Below are positions 1 to 9,618 of a stretch of DNA of 60,000 nucleotides, piece by piece (positions within the stretch are counted from its first letter, which is position 1; the number at the start of each line of letters is the position of its first letter). The stretch lies in assembly GCA_030704615.1 (NCBI GenBank), contig CM060734.1, positions 18,106,001-18,166,000 on the forward strand, read 5' to 3'. The DNA comes from Takakia lepidozioides. Taxonomy: Eukaryota > Streptophyta > Takakiopsida > Takakiales > Takakiaceae. Both the position numbers and the translations under genes were made by a program. The notes under the pieces were generated by a model. The model was not told where the DNA came from. It saw only the letters and a list, made by a program, of their open reading frames with translations, and did not search any database.

Positions 1-985
1 GCAAAATTGAAGTACCTGGTCCAATTGAACTGCTCACCAGCATGTCATCTGGCTTCAGCAACTAGCACACGCATATGAGAGAGATGGGCAATGGCACAGC
101 CCACCGGCAAGGAAGCAGAATTCAGATTGACCTTGTGAGCTGGAGAAGATCCGTTAGCTAGTCACATGATATTTTCAACGACATCTATTTTGGCTCTTGC
201 AGCACACATCCAGTCCAACCCCAGTAGTAGTTGTTCCCCAATGGTAACAATACAGGTGAGGGTGACAGATTTGCGACTTATCTTAACAGGGATGGTGACC
301 AAACCAAGTGGCTCATAGCGGGTGCCATCTGCAATGGTCACCTGTAGACCTGTGGCAGGAGTCAGCTTTAAACCAAGCAAACGAACCACATAAAAAGGGC
401 ACAGCCAACATCGTGCAGAGTATCCACGACACAAGGGAGAGATGCCCTATGTGGCATTGTGTCATGAGGGGATGTACTGTATCTCGTCTGAGTTTCATGT
501 TGGCTTCACAATGCATCAACTTGAAGTCATTTGACAACATCACAGAGATAACAGAGTCACCTGGGGAAGGGTTTGGTTCTTGGGATCGCTCGGCCCTTTC
601 ACAGACGATCGGCCTCGTTTAAAGGTTGTTTCCCCTTTTGTTCACATTGTGCCCTTTTGTATTCTTCTATCATGCCTGGAACAAGATCTGCATAGGTGCA
701 AAATCGGGTCCAACGATCAAGTGACCCACAAATGAAGCAGGGCACACGCTTATCTTTGACCTCATATTTCGTACCAGTGTGGGTGTGGCCACGATAGGAC
801 TCGGAAGGGGAAGACTTGGTGGGTGATGATCGCTAGGAGCCTTCCGTCCGAACAGCCTGAAGCTGCGTGTGGAGTTCTTGCTGTAGGCTTTTTACCTCCT
901 CCAGTAATGTGGAAGGTAGCTTTGCAGATCTACCCTTAGGCCCAACAACCCCATGAGAACATTCGGAAGTATGTTGCAGGGCAGT
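1..985 (-). pseudogene. LTR retroelement gag/protease remnant
   Basis: Read on the minus strand this stretch carries a broken gag-pol piece. Near 770-690 is a zinc-knuckle-like CFICGSLDRWTRFC, in which the usual His of CX2CX4HX4C is not obvious. Near 420-165 is a retropepsin-like segment with a VTIADGTRYEPLG strand and the typical late motif LLGLDWM. Stops and frame changes separate the pieces, so it cannot be expressed as one protein. The active-site DTG triplet is not clear; the place where it should lie reads close to DTLHDVG. It abuts the LTR at 989-2221 but may belong to a different, older element. Confidence 0.55.
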
Positions 986-988
986 ATG

Positions 989-2221
989 TGTCGCGCACTT
1001 CAATTCGGTAAACTCCCCCTCAAGTCATAGTTTCTCGCTTTGATGCACGCGCCTAACTCCCAAACTAGCCGCCGGGCCAACGAGCTTCGGCTGCTCACCG
1101 GGGCATAACGGTCCCCCTCACACTCCCACTTGACCCTTGACCTGTTGGGCTCAGTGGAAATTCCCTTTGGTAGTTGGCAGTCCGGAACAGCTCCCCGCAC
1201 CTTGGTTGCTTTCCGGCTCGCACGCTTACTCACTAGTTTTTGGTCACCAACGGGCTTGCACCGTTCTCGGGGTTACTACTCCATATATATGCTTCTGTAG
1301 GTGTCTGCGGGGGTTCCACAAGTAGCCAAGTCCAAATCTGGTGCACCACCACTTAGACCCTCAACCTTCCTCGGTGAGTCACGGTGAGTCTTGGCCCACC
1401 CACCACGGCCCCAATGGACCGCGGTGCGTCCCAAGACTTCCCATGACTCCCACCACAAGGCCTCAGCCTCATGGTGAGTGCTATGCCACCCCCACTACGA
1501 CTCTCTACGCTACCACCACCCCCCGTGGAGCCCCCACCACCGCAACCCGGTTTGCGGGGCTCCACCTAGTGAGCGCCTCCGCCTCCTTGAGTGCCCTTGG
1601 CACTCAAGGGTGCTTCAGCCCCCTTTCCTATTCGCTGCCACTGCACCCACCACAGGGGCAGCCCCTCTTGTGTCCCGACCCCCCGCCCTCAAGGTAAAGG
1701 GCCGCGACACACACCCCTACCAATGAGGAGTCGATGTCCTCATCGACTTGTCCCATTTTTGTGGAAACTAACATCCAAGTTGTGGAGTCCCACATCAAGG
1801 AGTTTGTTTCCGTACCATGGCATCCCATGGCAAAGAACTAAACCCCCACTTGACTCTACTCTCCACTAGCTAGTTCGGCCGACTTCCTCCAAGTCTCGGC
1901 CAAGGGTGGAGCCTCTCAAACTCCACCCAGTGCACTCTTCTTGGCCCACTTCAAGGCCAAGAAACGATCCTCCGAGAGGATCAAATCGCTTTACTGCAAC
2001 AACATTGCTTGCGACCGCTCATGATGTCGCTTTTTGGCATCACCTTGAGCAAGAGTTCACCTTGAACCCTTTTTTACTAGGAAGATAACCTTGAACCAAC
2101 AATGCGCCCCAATCACTACAATTGGGTCGGCCTTGGAATGCTGGCTTGAGGTACGGGAACACGCCGAAGCCGCACTACGACTTCGTCTCGAGGCTACACG
2201 ATTATAGTACGTGAACGGAAG
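989..2221 (-). mobile_element. LTR (copy A) of the chromovirus family
   Basis: On the minus strand this is one long LTR, homologous along most of its length to 32282-33515 and in part to 25036-25526. Its 3' end is the shared terminus TGCGCGACA. A TATA-like ATATATAT lies at 1283-1290, in the same place as the TATATATAGGG of the other copies. The minus 5' end starts at CTTCCGTTCACG, about 110 bp inside the start of copy B, so it is 5'-truncated. No target-site duplication is visible (flanks GTATG and AGGCA). The proline- and histidine-rich reading frames at 1340-1870 are translations of this LTR and not genes. Confidence 0.75.
1283..1290 (-). promoter_or_regulatory. Putative TATA box of LTR copy A
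   Basis: An ATATATAT tract in the LTR is followed on the minus strand by GGAGTAGTAACCCCGAGAACGG. It matches the position of TATATATAGGGAG in LTR copies B (33209) and C (25457). Conservation across three copies supports the retroelement core promoter. Confidence 0.5.
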
Positions 2222-2719
2222 GAGGCAGCCTATACTATATGCGCACACAAATGCATGTATATGGAGGAATGTATGCGTGCATACAAATTTTAGATATGTA
2301 TAGGAACAATTTTATATGCACAACACTTAAATAAGGGTACCAAAAAAATAAAAAAATAAAATGTGATTCATCTAATCTTAGGGTCCATAGTCAAAATATC
2401 AAATGATGGAATAAGAATATTCCATATTCATTGTATTATTTATTCCATATGGGTGAGTGTAGGAATGGGAGAGGAACATGTTGCTTTTATGGCTTTCCAA
2501 CATGAGAAAAAAGGTCGAAAAATTAAAAAGTGATGAGGCACGGCTCCTTGTTAGATACAAATGATGAAGGTACGGGCTCTTCCAATGGTGGGAGTCTAGT
2601 TTGAAGTTCAGAATGGAGCAATGCTCAGGGAATGCTAGGGAGTTTGACAATGTGATGGAGATGGTCCGCCTGCGCATTTGGGTAGTAAATGGCGATGGCC
2701 CGCAAGGGAATTCAATTTT

Positions 2720-2800
2720 ACAAAAAAGACTATTGATTGGTAATCGAACCCGCAATCTCATAACTTTAAAAACATAATCCTTACCAAACCACCACCCATT
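2720..2800 (-). repeat. tRNA-like SINE head 1
   Basis: On the minus strand an A-box-like TGGTTTGGTAAGG (2791-2779) is followed by a B-box-like GGGTTCGATTACC (2751-2739) and then a run of six T (2727-2722). This is the spacing of RNA polymerase III internal promoters. The arms do not fold as a clean functional tRNA by eye, so I call it a tRNA-derived SINE-type unit. It shares the T(n)GTAAAAT tail with the unit at 2860-2945. Confidence 0.4.
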
Positions 2801-2859
2801 TAATCTTGTTACATAGGTTTTGCAGTATCTATATATCTATCTTCTGAAACATTTTTATT

Positions 2860-2946
2860 TTACAAAAACATAATGTCCATCAGAGATAGAACCCACAACC
2901 TATCGGGTATCGAGCCTAATTCATACCACTACACTACCCATTCAGA
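2860..2946 (-). repeat. tRNA-like SINE head 2
   Basis: On the minus strand the unit has an A-box-like GGGTAGTGTAGTGGTATG, a B-box-like GGGTTCTATCTC (about 2894-2883) and a five-T run (2868-2864) followed by GTAAAAT. The D-loop-like start resembles many plant tRNA genes. Like its neighbour it lacks a convincing acceptor stem, so a functional tRNA is unlikely. Confidence 0.4.
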
Positions 2947-3689
2947 CTTGAAACTCTAATGAAATGAAACACTAATGAGATAAAGATAGTCACCTTGTGT
3001 GTACATAACATGCCACAATACTCATAAGGGTTGATCCTACTAATGATGAAATTTGATAGTGCTGAAGTGTATGTCGAACTTGCATTCAGATAAAGGGATC
3101 TATGAAATGCAGTAGAGATCTATGTACAAACTATTACATAGATAAATCAAATGACAGGAAGATAACATGAAATCTGATTTCAACACCGTGTCATTTGCCC
3201 CATTTGTTTTACCTTACACTAGAGAGAAATACATGTATCATAAAAAATAACCAAAAATTCGGACTGACAATGAGGACAATGTATTGTATATGTAATTTCT
3301 AATTACCTACATAACATCATCAGTTGATACTTCATCATCCGTGTCATAAGCATGTGATTCAGAGGCATACACATCCATGAAAGCCTCAACTCTACGCAAC
3401 CTATCCACGGATTGTCCAACAATAGCTGCTCTTCGGTCAAACAACAGATCATTGGAAAGACCTACATCACGTTGTTGATGTATTGAATGCAAAGTTTGGG
3501 ACTCGGCATACGAAGGTAGATAAAATGATGAAAGAGGACTTTGGGGTAGACTATCGTAGATGGTCCGCACAATCCCATCACTTCATCACATATACATGTA
3601 TACTTATGTTAACAAATCAAATGGGAATGGTTTGCTTTGCAAATAATATAGAGATTGCAACAAAGGGAATGGAGCCGAGACATACTCAC

Positions 3690-4700
3690 TAGGAAGTATT
3701 GCCGAGATGAAGACCAAGCTTGCACGCCACTTTAGGAGCGGGGGGTTCCAACAAACTCACATGACGTTGAATGGTTGGAGTTACCACAGATGAAACCAAA
3801 ACAGGTTGAGTATTTTGAAGTGTAGAGAGACGTGCTGCATACAACGTCTGGTCCCCCTCAAGACCAAATACGTAACATCCAGACTCGCGGGCAGCAATAA
3901 ATGTAGAACCTGCAGGAAAAAAACATGCAATGGTGATATTATATCGGATAACAGTTAATGATCATGAATCAGCTCAGAAGATTTTAATTACAAAATGGAG
4001 ACCAATGCAAACTTGTGCCAGCTGTGAGATCCAAAATGCGGGAGCCAGGAGGTGAGCATGTCTCCAACAACACTTGCATGAAGGCGAGACTACGGTCTCG
4101 TGCACCCCTCCAGGCTTGTTGAGGAGTTTGCATGGGTAGTGCAACATCTGGAATGTGGTTGTAGATGGCATCCACTCAACAGGGTCTGCAAGGGGGTCCA
4201 CAACTTTGCCAACTCATGCAGTTTGAATAGTCCTCCTTGCTTGGTGAGGACATGGGCGTGGAAGAACATGGTCTGTTAGACGTGCCATTTCCACAAAAAC
4301 ATTGCACCCGGATGGCTTAATAATATGTATGAGAGTAGGAAGATGAACATCAACAATGAGATATTGAAGAGGGATGATTTTTACCTTTCATGTCTAAGTG
4401 TGTAGAGGGGTGGTATTGATGCAAGTATATTTCCTTGATACGGAAATAGAGTTGCCCCTGGAGTAAGAAAAGAGCTCCAATGCAAAGGAATCATCGGAGC
4501 CCTGCAAGAACACCAAGCATCCATTGTCATCCAACAGGTCATTAGCAATGGAGAATGCATACTCCCAATACCGTTTATCAAAAGCATTCCAGGGAGGAAC
4601 CTGTACACCATCCAAACAGCCCTGTACAGGCATTCCTGTTGGGCAGTCCACGATGATCATGTCCACAGCCACAGACACGTTTTTCCATCCACAACACTAG
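3690..4700 (-). other. Gene 1 methyltransferase exons (permuted, motif IV before I)
   Basis: The exon at about 4697-4385 encodes VDMIIVDCPTG, then KRYWEYAFSIANDLLDDNGCLVFLQG. This is the motif IV strand, followed by the LL.(D/P).G.LVVF strand typical of amino-methyltransferases of DNA. The exon ending at 4013 encodes RDRSLAFMQVLLETC and GSRILDLTAGT. It splices (GTTTGC donor at 4012, TGCAG acceptor at 3910) onto SSTFIAARESGCYVFGLEGD, which reconstitutes the SAM-binding motif I strand-loop-helix and the acidic motif II. The IV-to-I order is that of beta-class N6-adenine/N4-cytosine DNA methyltransferases. Motif IV reads DCPT instead of the usual DPPY/SPPY, so activity is doubtful. About 4160 a one-base shift separates DPVEW from DAIYNHIPDV. 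Confidence 0.6.
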
Positions 4701-5308
4701 ACCAAGTTCTGGCAACTGCAAACAAATACAGAAATGTAGGAGTCAATAGCGGATGATGAGGATATAAAACATCGAAGAATTCCTTACATTAAGTTTGTTT
4801 TGTTGGGAAACTCACATTTTTTAAGAACTCATGAGCTCTTTCAAGGTCGCATCAGGAGATGTTACTTGAGGCCTCCACCATATCAATGAATGAGTAGGCA
4901 TGATCTACATGCGATACATGCTAGGTGCACCACCAGAAAATGACATGCACTGTAAGGATGTTCGCCTTGCCTTGGTTGTTTCCTCGAGTAGTAGGTGCAG
5001 GCACTACAACCAACTGATTTGAAGGATGTGAAGAACTACCAATAGGACCAGCAATAGAAGCCCAAACCTGCATTGACATCCGACCTTTTCTTTTCGTGAT
5101 TGCGTTTTGGTACACCCACAACGGCAGGGACCACTTGGGCTACGCGTCAGCGGCCTATGTAGCAATCTATTCTGCATGCTCCAGATCAAGAACAGGGACT
5201 TCAGTGGAGATACCCCCTTCATCACTCACTGACTGCCTGCGAACACATTCCTTATGAAGTCCCATTTCTGCATAGGGGATAGTACCTTGGGCATATCCAA
5301 ATACCAAA

Positions 5309-5324
5309 CCCCCCCCCCCCCCCC
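5309..5324. repeat. Poly-C run inside a gene 1 exon
   Basis: Sixteen consecutive C (poly-G on the coding strand) sit between the coding segments IEEDGVWNTGKG and VWYLDMPKVLSPMQ. Such a run is a likely site of replication slippage or of miscounted bases. Confidence 0.8.
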
Positions 5325-6760
5325 TTCCCGGTGTTCCAGACCCCATCTTCCTCAATTGCAGGTGTGTACATGGAAGCTTGTTGAGCACAAAACTTCCAGG
5401 CCATCAGAAACTTGGGCTCAGCCTTAAGTCGATCACTCGGTACAAGCACAAATCTCATGTACCTAAAATACAAACACATTCAAAGTTATTGTGGAGACAA
5501 ATATTTATGCAACCTGTCAACATTGAACAAGCACATTAAGAAATATGTATATCCCAATGTACTAGAAAAATACTTGAGCATAGACATTTTTGACTTACAA
5601 GGTGTATACACTATCCATGTACAATGCAATGGAAAGATGGTACCTGAATAAAATCAGTCTCACCACCTTCTCCCCACCTGTTGTTGTTCCCAATCATTGC
5701 CCTGAATGGCCCCTTTGGCAATGAGAACTCTCTATGAAACAACTCATTGAAATGAGTCATCTTCCATGTATCCATGTAGTCTCCCAGACTCTCACTTACC
5801 TTCCTCAAGGCAACATGAAATTGGCCAAGCTGAGTGGTGTACAAGGCAAACTGAGCCAAGGCAACCTTGTGAAGCTGCCAGAAAATACAGTCAGGTAAAT
5901 AACTATGTTAATGTGTCATCAACAAAATGAATTAATTGCATGAGAAGATAGTGATTGTATATGTACCTGCCACCAAAAGTCCTTCTATTCAGCCAAGGAT
6001 CAAGTGTTGGCCCACTTGATAGGCCCGGTGGAAAAAATTACGGTCGTGAAGTGTTTGGTCTCCATTCCATATATGAGCCATTCTTTCCACCTTTCTTCAG
6101 GATCCACAACCCGGCATTCGGTAGCAATGTTCACCATTTCTCTTGGGTCATTCCTAAGATCTGCCTTTACACGTGACCAATGCAGTTTAAGTTCTTGGAG
6201 AAAAACCCTCTCCAAGGGTTGGATCAGCAATAGGAAGCAACTTCACAAGCTGACTCTTGTGTTGCCCTTGCTTTCAAATCAGCCTGTCTCATTGTATCTT
6301 CAAGGCCCTCTTGACTCTTTGGCCCCTCAGCAAGTTTGTAACGCCATGCGTTGGGCCTGACAATATCATGCTGCCAAAAGAACCAAAACAGTTCATAACA
6401 TGAAACCAGAGGTGAATCTTGTCTATGGATGCAAAGAATGAAACTTGGTTAAGACATGATGTTACCTTTACAAAATCTCTGTCATTGCATGGACTGTCAG
6501 GGTTATACCAAGTCTTCCTGCTTCTTGATGCATTCGTCGTATTGCTCTTTCCTCAATAATCTTCCATTCAGAGACAGGTGTAAGGCCAATCATATTGACC
6601 TTGCAAACCAAGTGCCACACATTTGGATGTAACATGTGCCCTCTTGTTGCCCGCACATATAAAATATGATATTAGAAAGAAGATGTGTATATGTACATCC
6701 ATTGAGCAGAACATGAAAACATTGAACATGAAAGTAATGAAGAATAGAAAGGAAACTCAC

Positions 6761-7112
6761 ACATTCACTCCATCCATGATGGACGTGAGGGAACCAAGAT
6801 TTTCAATGTCCGCATTGAGCACCCAACTTGTCACACAGACAGTCTTGACAAGTTGGCCCCATGAACTTCATTGATATAGGGATACCATGCTTGAAGCCTA
6901 TGATTCCCATCCCAGACATGAAAACATCTCCCCCGAAGATGATGCAACTTTGGCTTGGACTCAAGATACTTCTCAAACTCATCATTGACTGTTTTCCAAT
7001 GACTATCCCATGTAGAGATGATATCAGGACCTACATCTATAGTAGATCCATCAATCCCCTCAACAGAAACATAGAACAACGGCTGCTCCTGGATGGTATC
7101 CAAAATAGAAGT
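6761..7112 (-). other. Gene 1 exon with DGNHR motif
   Basis: This exon encodes EQPLFYVSVEGIDG, ISTWDSHWKTVNDEFEKYL and then CFHVWDGNHRLQAWYPYI. It aligns residue by residue with gene 2 at 29690-30016 (FYVSIENEDGE, LSTWDTHWHTRNHEFEATL, DGNHRLLAWWEYI). ParB-type nuclease/CTPase and sulfiredoxin folds share a G-N/H-H-R signature in the same short-helix context; membership is inferred from the motif only. The exon ends in phase 2 at a GTGAGT donor (6760), and gene 2 has a phase-2 donor GTAAGA at the matching residue, so the intron position is conserved. A frame break near 6862 separates NEVHGAN from the continuing LVKTVCVTSWVLNADI. Confidence 0.6.
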
Positions 7113-7599
7113 CTCCTCTAAGCTTTAGGATGTCGTTGGCAAGGGCGGCCTAACAACCTGCATAGAAAATCATGCGACACAATGGATGTCCATTAACTCC
7201 ATCCTCAATGAGGAGGGACCTGGAAAGTTACATTTAGATTTGTTTCTTTTCCAGAATAATGCCTGTTTGGCATCTAGAGAAGAGGATCACTAGATTTCTA
7301 TCCTCTCATACTATCTGCCCCCCAATTCCCTGCATCAATGTCGTCAATAATGGTTGCAAGTATCCCGGCTCCACAGCTTCAGTTGTAGTAGTAATTACTA
7401 ATTCAATAGACCAAAACAGTCAAGAGTCAATGTATGAGAAGAGCACATGTGTGATGTATAATATGTAAAAAGAGCAGTTCAGTGTCATGGTTGCATGAGA
7501 AAACAAATGGAAATTTGGATAGTCAACTAATTCCATGAATATCCTTGTCTTTCAAAGCTTACAACTTGGAGCAGAATAAAGGCGGCTGAGCATCCTGAC

Positions 7600-8790
7600 A
7601 GAGGACCTCTCCGACCACCTACGCCGGCGCATATGACACTATGTGCAAACAACTCAAAATTGACAAGATTGAGGCCTTGAATAATTTTGCTCAAGGAGCT
7701 CCAAGCATATGCGCCGGCGCTACCATGGAAGGGAGGTTGTAGCCAAACATACAGGAGCACTTGAATGAAAGATCAAATAGGCTATGGAAGCATGTGGAGT
7801 TATGGAGGTGGCAAACGTAGAAGCTTGAGATACTTGAATACTGTGATCAACCAAAATAGGGAAGGTTTCCCAAGGTCTGCGCCGGACGAGGGGTGGCAGC
7901 CTCGACACTTTGGAGCTTACATAAACACAAGGAATATACAACAAAAAACCAAGCTCCAAGCATCATCCGCCGGCGGAGATGCTTGCATTGTTGAGGTTCC
8001 TGAAACCTAGGAGCTCAGCAGAAAAAGATTGTGCTCAATGGGTATGCGCCGGCGGATATGGCAGCACAGCCCGCTCGGAGCATCAACAACTTATGAGAAT
8101 GCGGAGAAACAAAAGAGATGGAAGGGGGGAGAACTTCCTGAAATATGTGAGCAGCCCTGCTGCACAGGTCTGCGTTGACAAAGGTGGCAGCCTTGGCGCT
8201 TTGGAGCTTCCGTAACACAGGGAATATGCAAAAAAAAATGAAGCTCCAAGTGTCTCCGCCGGCGGAAACACTTGCAGGAGGTTTCTGAAACCTATGAGCT
8301 GAGCAAAAAAAAATGTACTCAATGGGTATGCGCCGGCGGATATGCCAGCGCAGCCCGCTCGAAGCAATCAACAACTTTTGAGCATGCGGAAAAAACAAAG
8401 GAGATGGAAAATGGGAGAACTTCCTGAAACATTTGAGCAGCCCTGTTGCACAGGTATGCACCGGCGGATACGCCAGCCCAACCCGCTCGGAGCATCAGCA
8501 ACGTATGAGCATGCAAAAAAATAAACGGGATGGGAGTAGAGGAGCACTTCTTGAAACATGTGAGCATCCCAGCTCCAACGGTATGCACCGGCGGAGGTGG
8601 CAGCCCAGCCCTTCCAAGCATCAGAAAAAACCAAGGGGAATGAGTTGTCTCCGCCGGCGGAGACGGTTGTGTGTATGTGTGGAGATTCGCAAATTTGTGA
8701 GAGTTGAAGTGACTTAGGCATCTGCGCCGGCGGAGGTGCTAAATTAGGAACGGCTTGGTGGGGCTTATGCGATGGCGCATATGCCTAAGT
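7600..8790. repeat. Palindromic tandem array 1 (core CGCCGGCG)
   Basis: About twelve copies of a palindrome centred on CGCCGGCG recur at 7622, 7711, about 7877 (degenerate), 7966, 8046, 8255, 8331, 8460, 8586, 8647, 8724 and about 8770 (degenerate). The best is an 18-bp perfect palindrome, GTCTCCGCCGGCGGAGAC, at 8647-8664. The palindromes sit in longer repeat units of roughly 120-165 bp containing AGCCCGCTCGGAGCATCA and GAACTTCCTGAAAC. The array lies between the 5' ends of two divergent genes, gene 1 (minus, about 7110) and the MULE/SWIM gene (plus, 9619). The reading frames across it are repeat translations and not genes. Confidence 0.8.
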
Positions 8791-9618
8791 GCAGGTCATG
8801 AAAAAAAACAAAACTACAACTTACCTTCTCCGTCCTCAGCTTGCCTCTACCACCACCACCACCAGCAACGCCTCCCCCTCGAATGTCCTTCTTCCTCCCC
8901 ATCGCCGCAATAGCTCGTTGCCTCGGGGTGGTATAGTATAAGGCTAAGGCCTTAAAAAGGCCAAATTGGCCAAATCTGAAATGTGAACCTTTTTTATACA
9001 CTCTGGCGTTAGTGCTTTTGGACTACATGGGTTACACGTGGATCCTCAGAAGGTGGTTGTACGATTGACATGTTACTTTGTGGCGGCACCTTCATAATAC
9101 AATATAAAGTAAGTGATAAAGTAACTAAATATTTTGTTATGGGTGTCTTAATCAATTTATTGGTTTTAGAGTCAATTGTCGCCACAAATACTTGTACTCA
9201 TTACTCATACATGAGTAATCAAAGAACAAATCAACATACATGTCATGGGATTTGATTGTAAATAAATTGTGTCGTCTAGTGTGTCAGTTCATAGTTGGAC
9301 GATTAATCAACGATTGGTTGTAAAATAAATGGAAACATGCAGAGCATTTATGTTTCATATGCTCATAAGAAGAAGGCAGTACATTGGATTCTAAGATCTC
9401 AACAACGGCGCCGTCGTCTTAAAAATAGGGGATAGTCCATTTAGTTGTTTCTGTCAGAGAATAATATGGATGGAGCACATGCCTCAAAAATTTTGGACCT
9501 TCTGGATTGATGATACACATAAGTAATGTAAGCCATTTAATGTATTTGCATAAGGTCTTGCAAGATGTGCGCTTTCATTCATTTTGCATCTTCTCTCAAA
9601 CTTTGAGGGCATTGCCAA
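8791..9618. other. Upstream region of the MULE/SWIM gene
   Basis: The stretch starts with a short CCACCACCACCACC tract (about 8848-8862) and becomes AT-rich after 9080. I see no coding region or clear promoter element that I can support. Confidence 0.4.

Larger units (their letters stand above)
2222..3306. other. AT-rich intergenic stretch with SINE-like units
   Basis: No supported protein gene lies here. The stretch is AT-rich with short A and T runs. The only structured content I can support is the pair of tRNA-like units on the minus strand at about 2733-2800 and 2878-2945, listed separately. Confidence 0.5.
3307..7112 (-). pseudogene. Gene 1: DGNHR (ParB/Srx-like) plus DNA N-methyltransferase
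   Basis: Multi-exon gene on the minus strand, homologous to 28582-32165. Approximate exons, each bounded by plausible splice sites: 7112-6761, 6642-6466, 6370-5967, 5874-5644, 5462-5230, about 5150-4820, about 4697-4385, about 4215-4013, 3909-3690, 3550-3307. The N side has FYVSVEG and then HVWDGNHRLQAW; D/GNHR is the phosphate-binding signature of ParB/sulfiredoxin-like folds. The middle is helical and rich in W. The C side is a methyltransferase in motif order IV then I, followed by an acidic tail ending STDDVM. Frame breaks occur near 6862, 6260, 4385 and 4160, and a 16-C run lies in an exon (5309-5324). The copy is therefore decayed or the sequence has indel errors. The true 5' end was not found; TAA precedes LEETSILD in frame. 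The family is not one I know as described. Confidence 0.6.

Noticed and set aside
1341-1869. Proline/histidine-rich plus-strand ORFs
   Set aside because: They are antisense translations of LTR copy A; the same frames occur in copies B and C (25048-25269 minus, 32626-32976 minus).
2733-2945. Functional tRNA genes
   Set aside because: A and B boxes are present, but acceptor and anticodon arms do not pair convincingly by eye.
3483-3692. Plus-strand ORF across the gene 1 terminal exons
   Set aside because: Opposite strand of the exons 3550-3307 and 3909-3690, which have matching splice sites on the minus strand.
7979-8721. ORFs with RAGCAGISAGAYPLS-type repeats
   Set aside because: Translations of array 1 repeat units.
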